NCBI GenBank assembly: GCA_963762605.1
Contig: CAVXLJ010000025.1
Location: forward strand, 124,001-188,000
Direction: 5' to 3'
DNA from: CAVSRC01 sp963762605
GTDB taxonomy: Bacteria > Pseudomonadota > Alphaproteobacteria > Rhizobiales > Kaistiaceae
DNA length: 64,000 bases
Shown here one piece after another: positions 27,371-36,329 of this stretch. The position numbers were made by a program, and so were the translations under genes. Position 1 is the stretch's first letter. Every line of letters begins with the position of its first letter. The notes beneath the pieces are model-generated. The model had not been told where the DNA came from. It saw only the letters and a list, made by a program, of their open reading frames with translations, and did not search any database.

Positions 27371-27394
27371 GCGGGCGGTCTTCGGGCCGCCCGC
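27371..27394. terminator. GC-rich hairpin between convergent acs and the DUF378 gene
   Basis: GCGGGCGG (27371-27378), TCTTCGGG, CCGCCCGC (27387-27394). It lies 10 bp after the acs stop and just after the broken DUF378 gene on the other strand. There is no T run, so termination is uncertain. Confidence 0.5.
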
Positions 27395-27409
27395 TCGCTC
27401 ATGTCCGCT

Positions 27410-27617
27410 CTACGATGCGCCGCCCTGCGATTGCACCAACGGCACGATCTGCCACAGGCCCGACAGGCCGACGATGATGTAGACGATCTTCAGCAGGATC
27501 GGCGAAAAGCTGAAGATCAGCCGCGACGAGGTTCCAGTCGCTGTTCAGACCCACCAGACCCCAGTTGATTCCGCCGATGATGATGATGATCAGCGTGATG
27601 AGATTGAGTGCCTTCAT
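27410..27617 (-). pseudogene. DUF378 small membrane protein, frameshifted
   Basis: From ATG 27617 (GGAGGA upstream) the first 32 residues, MKALNLITLIIIIIGGINWG and LVGLNSDWNLVA, are a typical DUF378 start. The rest of the family sequence (SPILLKIVYIIVGLSGLWQI and VPLVQSQ) is found one base out of frame, ending at TAG 27410-27412. An extra base in the GCGGC around 27520-27526 explains the shift. Without it the product would be about 68 residues with two membrane helices, the normal size. As written the frame runs into charged, non-family residues. The function of DUF378 is unknown. Confidence 0.85.
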
Positions 27618-27740
27618 GCGGTCCTCCGTCCGGTGACTTGTCCTCCCTGACAGAAGCGCGCCGCAGGCTCTGCCGGCCCGCTGATTCGCGCCGGCGCGCA
27701 TGGTGAACCTCTAAGCATTCTGCTGCAAGATTAGGCAGAA

Positions 27741-28208
27741 TTATCGACGGGCACTGGCCAGGTCGCACCAGTCGCCGCGTTTTTTCCCGTCATAGGGGCG
27801 CGCCAGACCGCTTGCCAGCATTGCATCGCTGAGGCTGAGGCCGTCGGGCACGGTGGTCACGTCGGCGTCGACCCGGCCGTAAAACTTGTCGCCCTCGATA
27901 TTGCGCAGTGTCACCTGTGCCGTCGCCTCCCGGGCAAGCAGCTGCTTAGCCGCCAGCGCAAGGTCCTTCTCCCGCTGGCAAGCCCCGCGCAGTTCGGGCG
28001 CGTCGATGCCCCGCAGCCGCACGCTGGTGGTCAGCGCCACACCGAGCCAGACCGGCACCACCACGGCCAGCGTGTCGCCGTCGATCACCTCTTTCACCGT
28101 GGCGACGAACGGTCCGGCCAGACGTTCCTTGCCGTCGGCCGCAGCGGCCCCTGCAACAAGTGCCAGGGTCAGCAGTGTCCCGCGCAAAGCCCTTTGGATG
28201 CCCGACAA
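27741..28208 (-). CDS. Exported thermonuclease (SNase) family protein
   Basis: A 155-residue protein with a signal peptide (residues 1-24, ending AAAADG) and a staphylococcal-nuclease OB-fold domain. Motifs: VIDGDTLAV, VRLRGIDAPELRG (the active-site Arg and acidic residues), and YGRVDADV (second catalytic Arg). ARPYDGKKRGDWC closes the domain. It probably acts as a periplasmic nuclease. It diverges from htpX across 239 bp containing an 18-bp perfect palindrome. Confidence 0.85.
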   Translation of the reverse strand: MSGIQRALRGTLLTLALVAGAAAADGKERLAGPFVATVKEVIDGDTLAVVVPVWLGVALTTSVRLRGIDAPELRGACQREKDLALAAKQLLAREATAQVTLRNIEGDKFYGRVDADVTTVPDGLSLSDAMLASGLARPYDGKKRGDWCDLASARR

Positions 28209-28229
28209 TGCCGCGCCTCTTGCGAATCA

Positions 28230-28247
28230 ACAGGAATATATTCCTGT
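28230..28247. promoter_or_regulatory. 18-bp perfect palindrome between the nuclease gene and htpX
   Basis: ACAGGAATATATTCCTGT, symmetrical at every position. It begins 21 bp upstream of the nuclease start and lies 200 bp before the htpX ATG. It is AT-rich in the middle, unlike the surrounding sequence, and has the size and symmetry of a dimeric repressor operator. No known consensus comes to mind. Confidence 0.5.
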
Positions 28248-28447
28248 ACACCCATTCGCGCCCAAACTGAAGTGGGCTCATCATGAATATCATGGGTTGT
28301 ACGACGATTAATATACCCTCCATGCGGGCGCTGCCCGGCGCGGCCACAGCATCGCCCGCGACCACGCCGGCTCTCCCTTGCGCAGCACGGCGCGCCGCCC
28401 GACATATTGTCGGCTTGTGGGGCGACACGGAGAGCTTCGGCAGTCTT

Positions 28448-29398
28448 ATGAATACGCTTCGCACCGGCATGCTTCTGGCGGCATTGACCGCGATCTTCAT
28501 CGGCGTCGGCTACCTGATCGGCGGCTCCGGCGGTGCGGTCATCGCCTTCCTCTTCGCCGCCGGCATGAACTTCTTTTCGTACTGGAACGCCGACCGACTG
28601 GTGCTGTCGATGAATCGTGCCCGCGAGGTCGATGAAAACAGCGCGCCGGAATTCTATCGCCTGGTCCGCGAACTCGCCCAGCGCGCCAGCCTGCCCATGC
28701 CGCGCGTCTACATTGCCGACAACCCGCAGCCCAACGCCTTTGCCACCGGCCGCAACCCGGAGCACGCCGCCGTCTGCGCCACCACCGGCCTGTTGCAGAT
28801 GCTCAACCGCGATGAGATTGCCGGCGTGATGAGCCATGAGCTCGGCCATGTACGCAATCGCGACACGCTGACCATGACGATCACCGCCACACTCGCCGGC
28901 GCCGTCTCCATGCTCGCCAATTTCGGCCTGTTCTTTGGCGGCTTCGGCGGAAATCGCAACAATCCGCTGGGGTTTGTCGGCGTGCTCGTCGCAGCGCTGG
29001 TCGCGCCTGTCGCCGCCATGCTGGTTCAGATGGCGATCAGCCGCACGCGCGAATATTCCGCCGACCGCGCCGGGGCCGAGATCAGCGGCCGCCCGGATGC
29101 GCTGGCTTCGGCTCTGGCGAAGATCTCCTCTGCCGCAGAGCGCATCCCCAATCCGGCAGCCGCGCAGAATCCGGCGGCAGCGCATCTGTTCATCGTCAAC
29201 CCGCTCGCCGGTACGCGCATGGACAATCTGTTCTCGACCCATCCGGCGACCGAGAACCGCATCGCCGCGCTTATGGAGATGGCCAATGCCCGCGGCCTGC
29301 GCCCCGCAAGCCAGGCCGCCGGCCGCCCCTCCGGCCGACCGTCGGTTGCAGTTCCCCGGGTCGGCACCACCGGCCGCCCGCGCGGCCCGTGGGGATAA
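28448..29398 (+). CDS. htpX: HtpX membrane zinc metalloprotease
   Basis: A 316-residue M48B protease of the inner membrane, which cleaves misfolded membrane proteins alongside FtsH. Two N-terminal helices (about 7-23 and 28-44), the zinc motif HELGH at 130-134, two further hydrophobic segments (145-165, 178-198) and the third ligand region SRTREYSADRAGAE are as expected. The C-terminal part has LFSTHPATENRIAAL. The proline/glycine-rich tail is longer than in E. coli. The ATG at 28448 gives the family start; the upstream frame to 28283 is not needed. rsmB follows after 41 bp. Confidence 0.92.
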   Translation: MNTLRTGMLLAALTAIFIGVGYLIGGSGGAVIAFLFAAGMNFFSYWNADRLVLSMNRAREVDENSAPEFYRLVRELAQRASLPMPRVYIADNPQPNAFATGRNPEHAAVCATTGLLQMLNRDEIAGVMSHELGHVRNRDTLTMTITATLAGAVSMLANFGLFFGGFGGNRNNPLGFVGVLVAALVAPVAAMLVQMAISRTREYSADRAGAEISGRPDALASALAKISSAAERIPNPAAAQNPAAAHLFIVNPLAGTRMDNLFSTHPATENRIAALMEMANARGLRPASQAAGRPSGRPSVAVPRVGTTGRPRGPWG

Positions 29399-29439
29399 GA
29401 CTTGTTGCGGGGCGGTTCGTGCCTTAACCGACGGACCTG

Positions 29440-30768
29440 ATGAAACAATCCAACAGCCAGACCGGGCCCGCCGGCCTCGCCGCCCGGACTGCCGCCGCCT
29501 CCCTGCTTGCCGGCGTGCTCGACCGCCGCCAGCCGCTCGACGCGCTCCTTGATCACGACAGCGCCTTTGGCGCGCTGGAAGACCGCGACCGGCGGCTGGC
29601 TCGCGCCATCGCGTCGACCGCGCTCCGCCGCCACGGCGAGGTCCACGCGCTTCTCGACCGGCTCATCGAAAAGAAGCCGCCGCGCTCGCGCGATTTTTTC
29701 CACGTGCTCGAAATCGCCGTGACACAGGTGCTGTTCATGGAGGTCGCCGACCATGCGTCGGTCTCCATCGCCATCGACCAGATCGCGGCCGATCCCAGGA
29801 CGCGCCACCTCAAGGGCCTCGCCAATGCCGTGCTCAGGCGCATTGCGCGCGAGCGCGATGCGCTGCTGGCCTATATCGATTCGGCCAGGCTCGACGCACC
29901 CGAATGGCTGTGGGAGCGCTGGGTCGCCACCTATGGCGAGCAGACGGCGCGCGCCATCGCCGAAGCGCATCTTGGCGAAGCGCCGCTCGATATCACTGTG
30001 AAGAGCGACCCCGCCGGCTGGGCGGAAAAGCTCGGCGGCGGCCTCACCGCCACCGGCTCCGTCCGCCTTGCCGAGGCGCACGCGATAGAATCGCTCCCCG
30101 GCTACGGCGACGGCGCCTGGTGGGTGCAGGACATGGCCGCCACCCTGCCCGCCCGCCTGCTCGGCGATGTTTCGGCCAAGCGCGTCGCCGATCTCTGCGC
30201 CGCGCCGGGCGGCAAGACCGCACAACTGGCCGCCGCCGGCGCCGAGGTGACTGCGCTCGACATTTCCGCCAACCGGCTGAAGCGGCTTTCAGCCAATCTC
30301 GCCCGCCTGCAGCTTTCCGCCGAGACGGTTGCCGCCGATCTTCTCGACTGGCGGCCGGCCGAGCTCTTCGACGCCGTCCTCCTCGACGCGCCCTGCTCGA
30401 CGACCGGCACCATCCGCCGCCATCCCGATGTCGCCTGGCTGAAGACCCCGGAGGATATCGTTACATTGGCCTCCGTGCAGGCGCGCATGATCAGCCGCGC
30501 CGCCGCACTGCTGAAGCCCGGCGGCACGCTGATCTATTGCACCTGCTCGCTCGAACCCGAAGAGGGCGAGGCGCAGCTTGCGGGCGCGCTGGCCGGCAAC
30601 GGCCTGGCGCTCAAGCCCATCGCCGCCACCGAGATCGGAGGCCTCCAGGCGGCGGTGACGCCCGCTGGCACGCTCAGGACATTGCCCTGCCACAATGCCG
30701 GGAAAGGCGTCCCTCCCGGCATGGACGGCTTCTTCATCATGCGTCTGACAAAGGGTGTGAAGCCTTGA
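29440..30768 (+). CDS. rsmB: 16S rRNA (cytosine-967) C5-methyltransferase, RsmB-like
   Basis: A 442-residue RsmB/NOP2-type RNA methyltransferase: an N-terminal NusB-like RNA-binding domain (about 10-140) and a SAM-dependent domain (about 170-440). The SAM loop is LCAAPGGKTAQLAA, the release cysteine lies in LLDAPCSTTGTIRRHPDV, and the catalytic cysteine in IYCTCSLEPEEGE. It lies between htpX and a heparinase-like gene followed by purH, an arrangement often seen in Rhizobiales. Confidence 0.9.
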   Translation: MKQSNSQTGPAGLAARTAAASLLAGVLDRRQPLDALLDHDSAFGALEDRDRRLARAIASTALRRHGEVHALLDRLIEKKPPRSRDFFHVLEIAVTQVLFMEVADHASVSIAIDQIAADPRTRHLKGLANAVLRRIARERDALLAYIDSARLDAPEWLWERWVATYGEQTARAIAEAHLGEAPLDITVKSDPAGWAEKLGGGLTATGSVRLAEAHAIESLPGYGDGAWWVQDMAATLPARLLGDVSAKRVADLCAAPGGKTAQLAAAGAEVTALDISANRLKRLSANLARLQLSAETVAADLLDWRPAELFDAVLLDAPCSTTGTIRRHPDVAWLKTPEDIVTLASVQARMISRAAALLKPGGTLIYCTCSLEPEEGEAQLAGALAGNGLALKPIAATEIGGLQAAVTPAGTLRTLPCHNAGKGVPPGMDGFFIMRLTKGVKP

Positions 30769-30860
30769 TCCGTTTGCCCGGAAGGCCGGAAAAGGGTGAT
30801 AGTCCGGCGGCGGCGATTCGGACCGATCGGCGGCCGCTTTCGAAGGGGAGACGTTCAACG

Positions 30861-32618
30861 ATGGCGATCGGATCGGCGTCCGGTCAGGGTCGGCAGATGC
30901 GATTTGCCACCGGAGCCGTGATCCGCACCGTCGCCTACCGCTTCCACGCCAGCATCCTCTATCGCTGGCGCTATGCCGGGGCGATACCCGAGCGCCTGCT
31001 CATCGCCCCGATCGACCTCAGAACCGCCGATCCCACCGTCGCACTCGATATCTATGCCGGCCGCTGGGTTTTCTTCGGCGACGGCGTCGACGTCGAGGGC
31101 TTCTCGGTCTTCGATGCCGAGCCGCCCAACGAGGAATGGTCGCGTCAGCTCCACTCCTTCGCTTGGCTGCGCCACTTGCGCGCCACCGACATGAACCTTT
31201 CGCGCTCCAATGCGCGCAGCCTCATCGACGAATGGATTCGCTTCTCCGGCCGTCACGAACCGGTGGCCTGGGACCCGGACATCATGGCGCAGCGCATCAG
31301 CGCCTGGTTGTCGCAGACGCCGCTCATCCTCGACGGCTGCGACTACGCCTTCTATCGCCGCTTCCTGCGCTCGCTGACCCGCCAGGTCCGCCATCTGCGC
31401 CGCATCGCCTATGACGGGGCGCCCGGCCTGCCGCGCCTGCGTGTGATGATCGCGCTGGCCGCCGCCGCGCTCTCCATGTCCGACCAGCCGCGTTTCCTGC
31501 GCCAGGCGGCGCGCCGCCTCGACCTCGAGCTGGTCAATCAGATCCTGCCCGATGGCGGCCATGTCAGCCGCAACCCCGGCGCCATCCTGGCGGCCATGAT
31601 CGATCTCCTGCCGCTGCGTCAGGCCTTTGCCGCGCGCGGCAGCCAGCCCTCGCGCATCCTCATCTCGGCCATCGACCGCATGATGCCGATGCTGCGCTTC
31701 TTCCGGCAGGGTGACGGCAGCTTTGCCCATTTCAACGGCATCGGCGACACCGCCACCGACCAGCTCGCCACGGTGCTGGCTTATGACGATTCTCGCGCCG
31801 CGCTTCCCGCCGGTGCACCGCGCAGTGGCTATCAGCGCGTCGACGCCGGCGGCACCACGGTGATCGTCGATACCGGCGGACCACCGCCGATCGAGTTCTC
31901 GACCGCGGCGCACGCCGGCTGCCTGTCGTTCGAGATGAGCGTCGGCTACCAGCGCCTGATCGTGAATTGCGGTGTGCCCGCGCCCAGTTCTGCCGCGCTC
32001 AAGCGCCTGGCGCGGACCACTGCGGCGCACTCCACCGCCACGGTCAACGACACCTCCTCCTGCCGCTTCCTCACCCGCAGCGCCATCGGCGACTGGCTGG
32101 GCGAGGCCATCGTTTCGGGGCCCTCGCGAGTCGATGTGGAACGCCGCGACGTCCCCGGTGCAACGACGCTGGCCATGCATCACAACGGCTATGTCGAACG
32201 CTACCGCATCGTCCATGAGCGCTTTCTCAGCCTCTCCGATCAGGGTGACCGGCTGGACGGGGTCGATTCCTTCGTCTCGCCGTCGGGCAAGCCGATCGGC
32301 CGCGGCGGCAAGGACACCTACGCCATCCGCTTCCATCTCCACGCCGATGTCCGCGCCACGCCGGTCGCCCATGCTGTCCTGCTCGAACTATCCAATGGCG
32401 AGAGCTGGGAGTTCGAGGCCGATGCCGGCGAACTGGTCATCGAGGAGAGCATCCTGATGTCCGATACGCGCGGCAATCGGCAGACCGACCAGCTGGTCAT
32501 CTATGGCCGCATCCAGCACGATCCGGTCGTGAACTGGCGGCTGCACCGCACCGGCTTCGGCAGCCAGCGCCAGCGCCTCATCGCCCCGCCGCGCGACACC
32601 AGCGGTCGCCGGAGCTGA
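30861..32618 (+). CDS. Heparinase II/III-family protein
   Basis: A 585-residue protein of the heparinase II/III-like family, without a clear signal peptide. The N-terminal half is an all-helical (alpha/alpha-toroid) domain with FAWLRHLRA and DGCDYAFYRRFLRSL; the C-terminal half is a beta-sandwich containing HSTATVNDTSSCRF and GYVERYRIVHERFLSLS. Members of this rsmB-purH-linked group are annotated as heparinases, but no substrate has been shown. The ATG at 30861 has GGGGAG 10 nt upstream; the same frame is open much further back, inside rsmB, as a shadow. Confidence 0.85.
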   Translation: MAIGSASGQGRQMRFATGAVIRTVAYRFHASILYRWRYAGAIPERLLIAPIDLRTADPTVALDIYAGRWVFFGDGVDVEGFSVFDAEPPNEEWSRQLHSFAWLRHLRATDMNLSRSNARSLIDEWIRFSGRHEPVAWDPDIMAQRISAWLSQTPLILDGCDYAFYRRFLRSLTRQVRHLRRIAYDGAPGLPRLRVMIALAAAALSMSDQPRFLRQAARRLDLELVNQILPDGGHVSRNPGAILAAMIDLLPLRQAFAARGSQPSRILISAIDRMMPMLRFFRQGDGSFAHFNGIGDTATDQLATVLAYDDSRAALPAGAPRSGYQRVDAGGTTVIVDTGGPPPIEFSTAAHAGCLSFEMSVGYQRLIVNCGVPAPSSAALKRLARTTAAHSTATVNDTSSCRFLTRSAIGDWLGEAIVSGPSRVDVERRDVPGATTLAMHHNGYVERYRIVHERFLSLSDQGDRLDGVDSFVSPSGKPIGRGGKDTYAIRFHLHADVRATPVAHAVLLELSNGESWEFEADAGELVIEESILMSDTRGNRQTDQLVIYGRIQHDPVVNWRLHRTGFGSQRQRLIAPPRDTSGRRS

Positions 32619-32716
32619 GCCGCCGCGGCCGGCCCGCGACGTCGGGACAATTTATCCCCCGGGCATTCCGTGATATGCGGCCCCGGCAAACCCCCGCCCA
32701 AAACGACCGATCCACC

Positions 32717-34333
32717 ATGGCCATCAAACCGGCGTCCTCACCCCTTCCCGACCGCGTGGCCCTTCGCCGCGCCCTTCTCTCCGTCTACGACAAGACCGAC
32801 CTCGTCGAGCTGGCGCACGCCCTCACCCGCCGCGGCGTCGAGCTCATCTCCACCGGCGGCACCCGTGCCGCACTGACCGCCGCGGGCATCGCCTCACGCG
32901 ACGTCAGCGACATCACCGGCTTTCCCGAGATCATGGATGGCCGGGTGAAGACCCTGCACCCGGCGATCCACGGCGGCCTGCTCGGCGTGCGCGACGACGC
33001 CGGCCACGCCGCCGCCATGAAGGCGCACGACATCGGCGGCATCGATCTGCTCGTCTCCAATCTCTATCCCTTCGAGGATACGGTCGCTTCGGGCGCCGAC
33101 CAGCGCACCGTGGTGGAGAATATCGACATCGGCGGACCGGCCATGATCCGCGCCGCCGCCAAGAATCACGGCTATGTCGCCGTCATCGTCGACCCGGCCG
33201 ACTACGAGGCGCTGACCGCGGCGCTCGACGCCAATGACGGCGCCACCACGCTGGATCTGCGACGCCGTCTGGCTGCGAAAGCATTCGCCCGCACCGCCGC
33301 TTATGACAGCGCCATTTCCGGCTGGTTCGCCGAAACCCTCGGCGACACGCTGCCGCAATGGAAGAGCGTCGCCGGGCGTCTGGCCGAAGCCCTGCGCTAC
33401 GGCGAGAACCCGCACCAGATCGCCGGCCTCTACCGCACCGGCGACAGCCGTCCGGGCGTCGCCAATGCCCGTCAGCTGCAGGGCAAGCAGCTCTCCTTCA
33501 ACAACATCAACGATACCGACGCGGCCTACGAGTTGGTCGCCGAGTTCGATCCGGGCACGTCGGCCGCCGTCGCCATCATCAAGCACGCCAATCCCTGCGG
33601 CGTGGCGACCGGCAGCAGCCTCGCGGACGCCTACAAGAAGGCACTCCGAACCGACCCGGTCTCTGCCTATGGCGGCATTGTCGCGCTCAACCGGCCGATC
33701 GACGCCGACGTCGCCAGCGAGATCGTCAAGGTCTTCGCCGAGGTCGTCATCGCCCCTGGCATCTCCGAAGAGGCGGCCGCCATCCTCGCCGCCAAGAAGA
33801 ACCTCCGCCTGCTCGTCGCCGATCGCCTGCCCGATCCGCGCGCGCGTTCGATGACCGTGCGCACCATCGCCGGCGGACTGCTGGTGCAGGATCGCGACTG
33901 GGGCATGGCGAGCCAAGCCGACCTCAAGGTCATCTCCAGGCGCGCGCCGACACCGGCCGAGATCGCCGACATGCTGTTTGCCTGGAAGGTCGCCAAATAC
34001 GTCAAGTCGAACGCCATCGTCTATTGCAAGGACGGCGCCACCGCCGGCGTCGGCGCCGGCCAGATGAGCCGCGTCGATTCGGCGATGATCGCGGCGCGCA
34101 AGGCCGAGGAAGCCGGCGAGATGGCCAAGCTTGGCCATTCTCTGGCCAAGGGTGCCGTCTGCGCCTCGGACGCCTTCTTCCCCTTCGCCGACGGGCTCAT
34201 CGCCGCCGCCGATGCCGGCTGCACCGCCGTCATCCAGCCCGGCGGCTCCGTACGCGATGCAGAGGTTATCGCCGCCGCCGACGCGCGCGGCCTGGCCATG
34301 GTCGTCACCGGCATGCGCCATTTCCGGCACTGA
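32717..34333 (+). CDS. purH: Bifunctional AICAR transformylase / IMP cyclohydrolase
   Basis: A 538-residue enzyme for the last two steps of IMP synthesis. The N-terminal MGS-like cyclohydrolase domain has GVELISTGGTRAAL and GRVKTLHPAIHGG, followed by the transformylase domain with YGENPHQIAGLY, the catalytic lysine-histidine in IIKHANPCG, SAYGGIVALNRP and the terminal GMRHFRH. All motifs are intact. I chose ATG 32717; an in-frame ATG at 32675 would add 14 residues that do not fit the family. A repeat element follows the gene. Confidence 0.95.
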   Translation: MAIKPASSPLPDRVALRRALLSVYDKTDLVELAHALTRRGVELISTGGTRAALTAAGIASRDVSDITGFPEIMDGRVKTLHPAIHGGLLGVRDDAGHAAAMKAHDIGGIDLLVSNLYPFEDTVASGADQRTVVENIDIGGPAMIRAAAKNHGYVAVIVDPADYEALTAALDANDGATTLDLRRRLAAKAFARTAAYDSAISGWFAETLGDTLPQWKSVAGRLAEALRYGENPHQIAGLYRTGDSRPGVANARQLQGKQLSFNNINDTDAAYELVAEFDPGTSAAVAIIKHANPCGVATGSSLADAYKKALRTDPVSAYGGIVALNRPIDADVASEIVKVFAEVVIAPGISEEAAAILAAKKNLRLLVADRLPDPRARSMTVRTIAGGLLVQDRDWGMASQADLKVISRRAPTPAEIADMLFAWKVAKYVKSNAIVYCKDGATAGVGAGQMSRVDSAMIAARKAEEAGEMAKLGHSLAKGAVCASDAFFPFADGLIAAADAGCTAVIQPGGSVRDAEVIAAADARGLAMVVTGMRHFRH

Positions 34334-34371
34334 GCGGATCACTCTCCACGTAGCACCGCGATTGTTGTTCG

Positions 34372-34540
34372 GCCGCCCTCCCCCCTTGCGGGGGAGGGCG
34401 GATGCCTTTGCGAGGCGGAGCCGAGCTTAGGCAATCCGGGGGAGGGGTGATGGCATGGCGCCAGCCAAGAACCAATCACGACAGAGAACTCGTGCCAGCA
34501 CCCCCTCTCTGTCTCTCCCCCGCAAGGGGGGAGAGGACCC
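34372..34540. repeat. Composite palindromic element between purH and a TPR gene
   Basis: Two similar hairpins face each other: GCCCTCCCC...GGGGAGGGC (34375-34399, centre CCTTGCG) and CTCTCCCCC...GGGGGAGAG (34513-34535, centre GCAAG). Together they look like terminal inverted repeats of an element of roughly 170 bp. The right half overlaps the end of the minus-strand TPR gene and supplies its last 20 or so codons. It is related to the elements inside imuA and imuB. Confidence 0.65.
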
Positions 34541-36329
34541 TCAGACCCGGGCAGAGCTCTGTTCGCTCAGCGCCAGCCGCGATTGTCGCAAAGACTCCGT
34601 CCCAGTCGCCGCGCGCCGTCTGGCGAAAGAGCCGCATGGTCGGGTACCAGGGCGAATCGGCGCGCTCGAATAGCCAGCGCCAGTCGGGATCGTCGGAAAG
34701 CGCCAGCCATACGCGCACCCCGAGCGCGCCGGCGAGATGCGCCATGGCCGTGTCCGACGAGACCACCAGGTCGAGCGCCATCATCGCCGCGGCAATCTCC
34801 GACACGCCATCCGGATTGGCGGTGATCTTTTCGCCGAGCGATTCGACCGCCATCCCCTCCGGCAGGGTCTTGAGCTGATCGAGCCCGTGCACCGCCTGCA
34901 GGCTGAACAGCCGCACACCCGGCACGGCGGCCAGCGGCGCGAAATGCCTCAGCGGCACCGAGCGCCGGTGGTCCTGGCCGTAGCGCGGATTGCCCTGCCA
35001 GACGACGCCGACACGATAACCCGTCTCCCCGATCCGTCCGCGCCATGCCGCCACCCGCTCCGGCTCCGCCGTGAGATAGGGGACGGCGGCCGGGATGCGT
35101 TCGATCTCGGTCCTGAACACACGCGGCAGGCTGAGCAGCGGGATCTGATAGTCGAAGTCGCCGAGATCGCCGGCGCGGTCGAACCAGTCGACCGGCGCGG
35201 GCAGCGAGCGGGCGAGGCTGAGCAGCTCCGGCTGCACCAGCGCCTTCACCCTTGCCCCGGCGTCGTGGAGGCTCACCAGGAAGCGCGCGAACTGGATCGT
35301 GTCGCCGATGCCCTGTTCGGAAAAGACCAGGATCGTCTTGCCGGCGAGCGCCTCGCCGCTCCAGCGCGGCGCCTGCGTCTCGAACGACGCCGGCCGCTTG
35401 TTGAAGGTACCGGCGCGATATTCGTAGGCTTCCCAGCCCTTGGCGAAATCGCCGGTGGCGAGATGGTAGTTGGACAGCGCCTGGTGGATCTGCACGTCGT
35501 CGGGAGTGTGGCGCGCCGCCTCCTCCGCGACGGCGATGGCTTCGGCGTGCCGCTTGAGCCGCCACAGCGCAGCCGCGCGCACGATCTCCGCCTTGCTGCC
35601 GCCGAGCCCCCGCCCGAGCAGATCCTCGGCAAGGGCGAGAGCCTCCGCCGCGCGATCGAGTTCCACCAGGATCTGACCGCGGACGACCGCCGCGTCGCTG
35701 TCGACCGGCCGCGCGGCGAGGATGCGGTCAATGGCAGTCAGCGCCGCGTCGAATCGCTTGAGCGAGACCAGTGCCGACACCCGCCCGAGCGCCGCCTCGC
35801 CGCGGCCGGGCTCGAGATGCAGCACGCGTTCGAAATCCTTGAGCGATGCTTCATGGTCCCCCCGCGCCATATGCACATAGGCGCGTTTCAGCGTCGCCTC
35901 GGCGAGGTCCGGCTTGAGCGACAGGGCGCGATCGAAGACCGCGACGGCTTCGTCGTTGCGCTCCAGCAGCTTGAGCACGTTGCCGCTGTTGATGAGCGCA
36001 TTGAGATGGCCCGGCGCGACGGCGAGCGCCGCCCGGAAGGCGGCCAGCGCCTCCTCCAGGCGCCCGAGCTGTTGCAGCGCAACGCCACGATTGCTGTGGG
36101 CATCGGCGAAGGCCGGGGCCAGCGCCACGGCCCGCTCGAAGCAGCCGAGCGCATCTTCCGTGGCACCGGCTTGCATGAGCAGCATGCCGAGCACGTTGCA
36201 GCCCGCCGGATGGTTCATGGCGGCACGATCGCGCCGCAGGACGTCGATGGCCTCGCGCATCCGTCCCGACTGGGCGAGCCCGGCCGCCTTGCGGATCGTC
36301 GCCTCAACCGCGGACGGGCCGCCGCTCAC
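34476..36329 (-). CDS. TPR protein with C-terminal glycosyltransferase (GT9/GT41)-like domain
   Basis: A 617-residue protein: about nine tetratricopeptide repeats (residues 10-330, e.g. AFADAHSNRGVALQQLGRLEEAL) and a C-terminal domain like the nucleotide-sugar-binding half of GT-B glycosyltransferases (VGVVWQGNPRYGQDHRRSVPLRHFAPL; SSDTAMAHLAGALGVRVWLAL; DSPWYPTMRLFRQ). The start is GTG at 36329, overlapping the stop of the upstream paralogue (GTGA). The C-terminal LSPLAGERQRGGAG tail comes from the palindromic repeat and is probably not functional. An envelope glycosyltransferase or flagellin/protein glycosylation role is possible; no acceptor is suggested by neighbours. Confidence 0.8.
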   Translation of the reverse strand: MSGGPSAVEATIRKAAGLAQSGRMREAIDVLRRDRAAMNHPAGCNVLGMLLMQAGATEDALGCFERAVALAPAFADAHSNRGVALQQLGRLEEALAAFRAALAVAPGHLNALINSGNVLKLLERNDEAVAVFDRALSLKPDLAEATLKRAYVHMARGDHEASLKDFERVLHLEPGRGEAALGRVSALVSLKRFDAALTAIDRILAARPVDSDAAVVRGQILVELDRAAEALALAEDLLGRGLGGSKAEIVRAAALWRLKRHAEAIAVAEEAARHTPDDVQIHQALSNYHLATGDFAKGWEAYEYRAGTFNKRPASFETQAPRWSGEALAGKTILVFSEQGIGDTIQFARFLVSLHDAGARVKALVQPELLSLARSLPAPVDWFDRAGDLGDFDYQIPLLSLPRVFRTEIERIPAAVPYLTAEPERVAAWRGRIGETGYRVGVVWQGNPRYGQDHRRSVPLRHFAPLAAVPGVRLFSLQAVHGLDQLKTLPEGMAVESLGEKITANPDGVSEIAAAMMALDLVVSSDTAMAHLAGALGVRVWLALSDDPDWRWLFERADSPWYPTMRLFRQTARGDWDGVFATIAAGAERTELCPGLRVLSPLAGERQRGGAGTSSLS

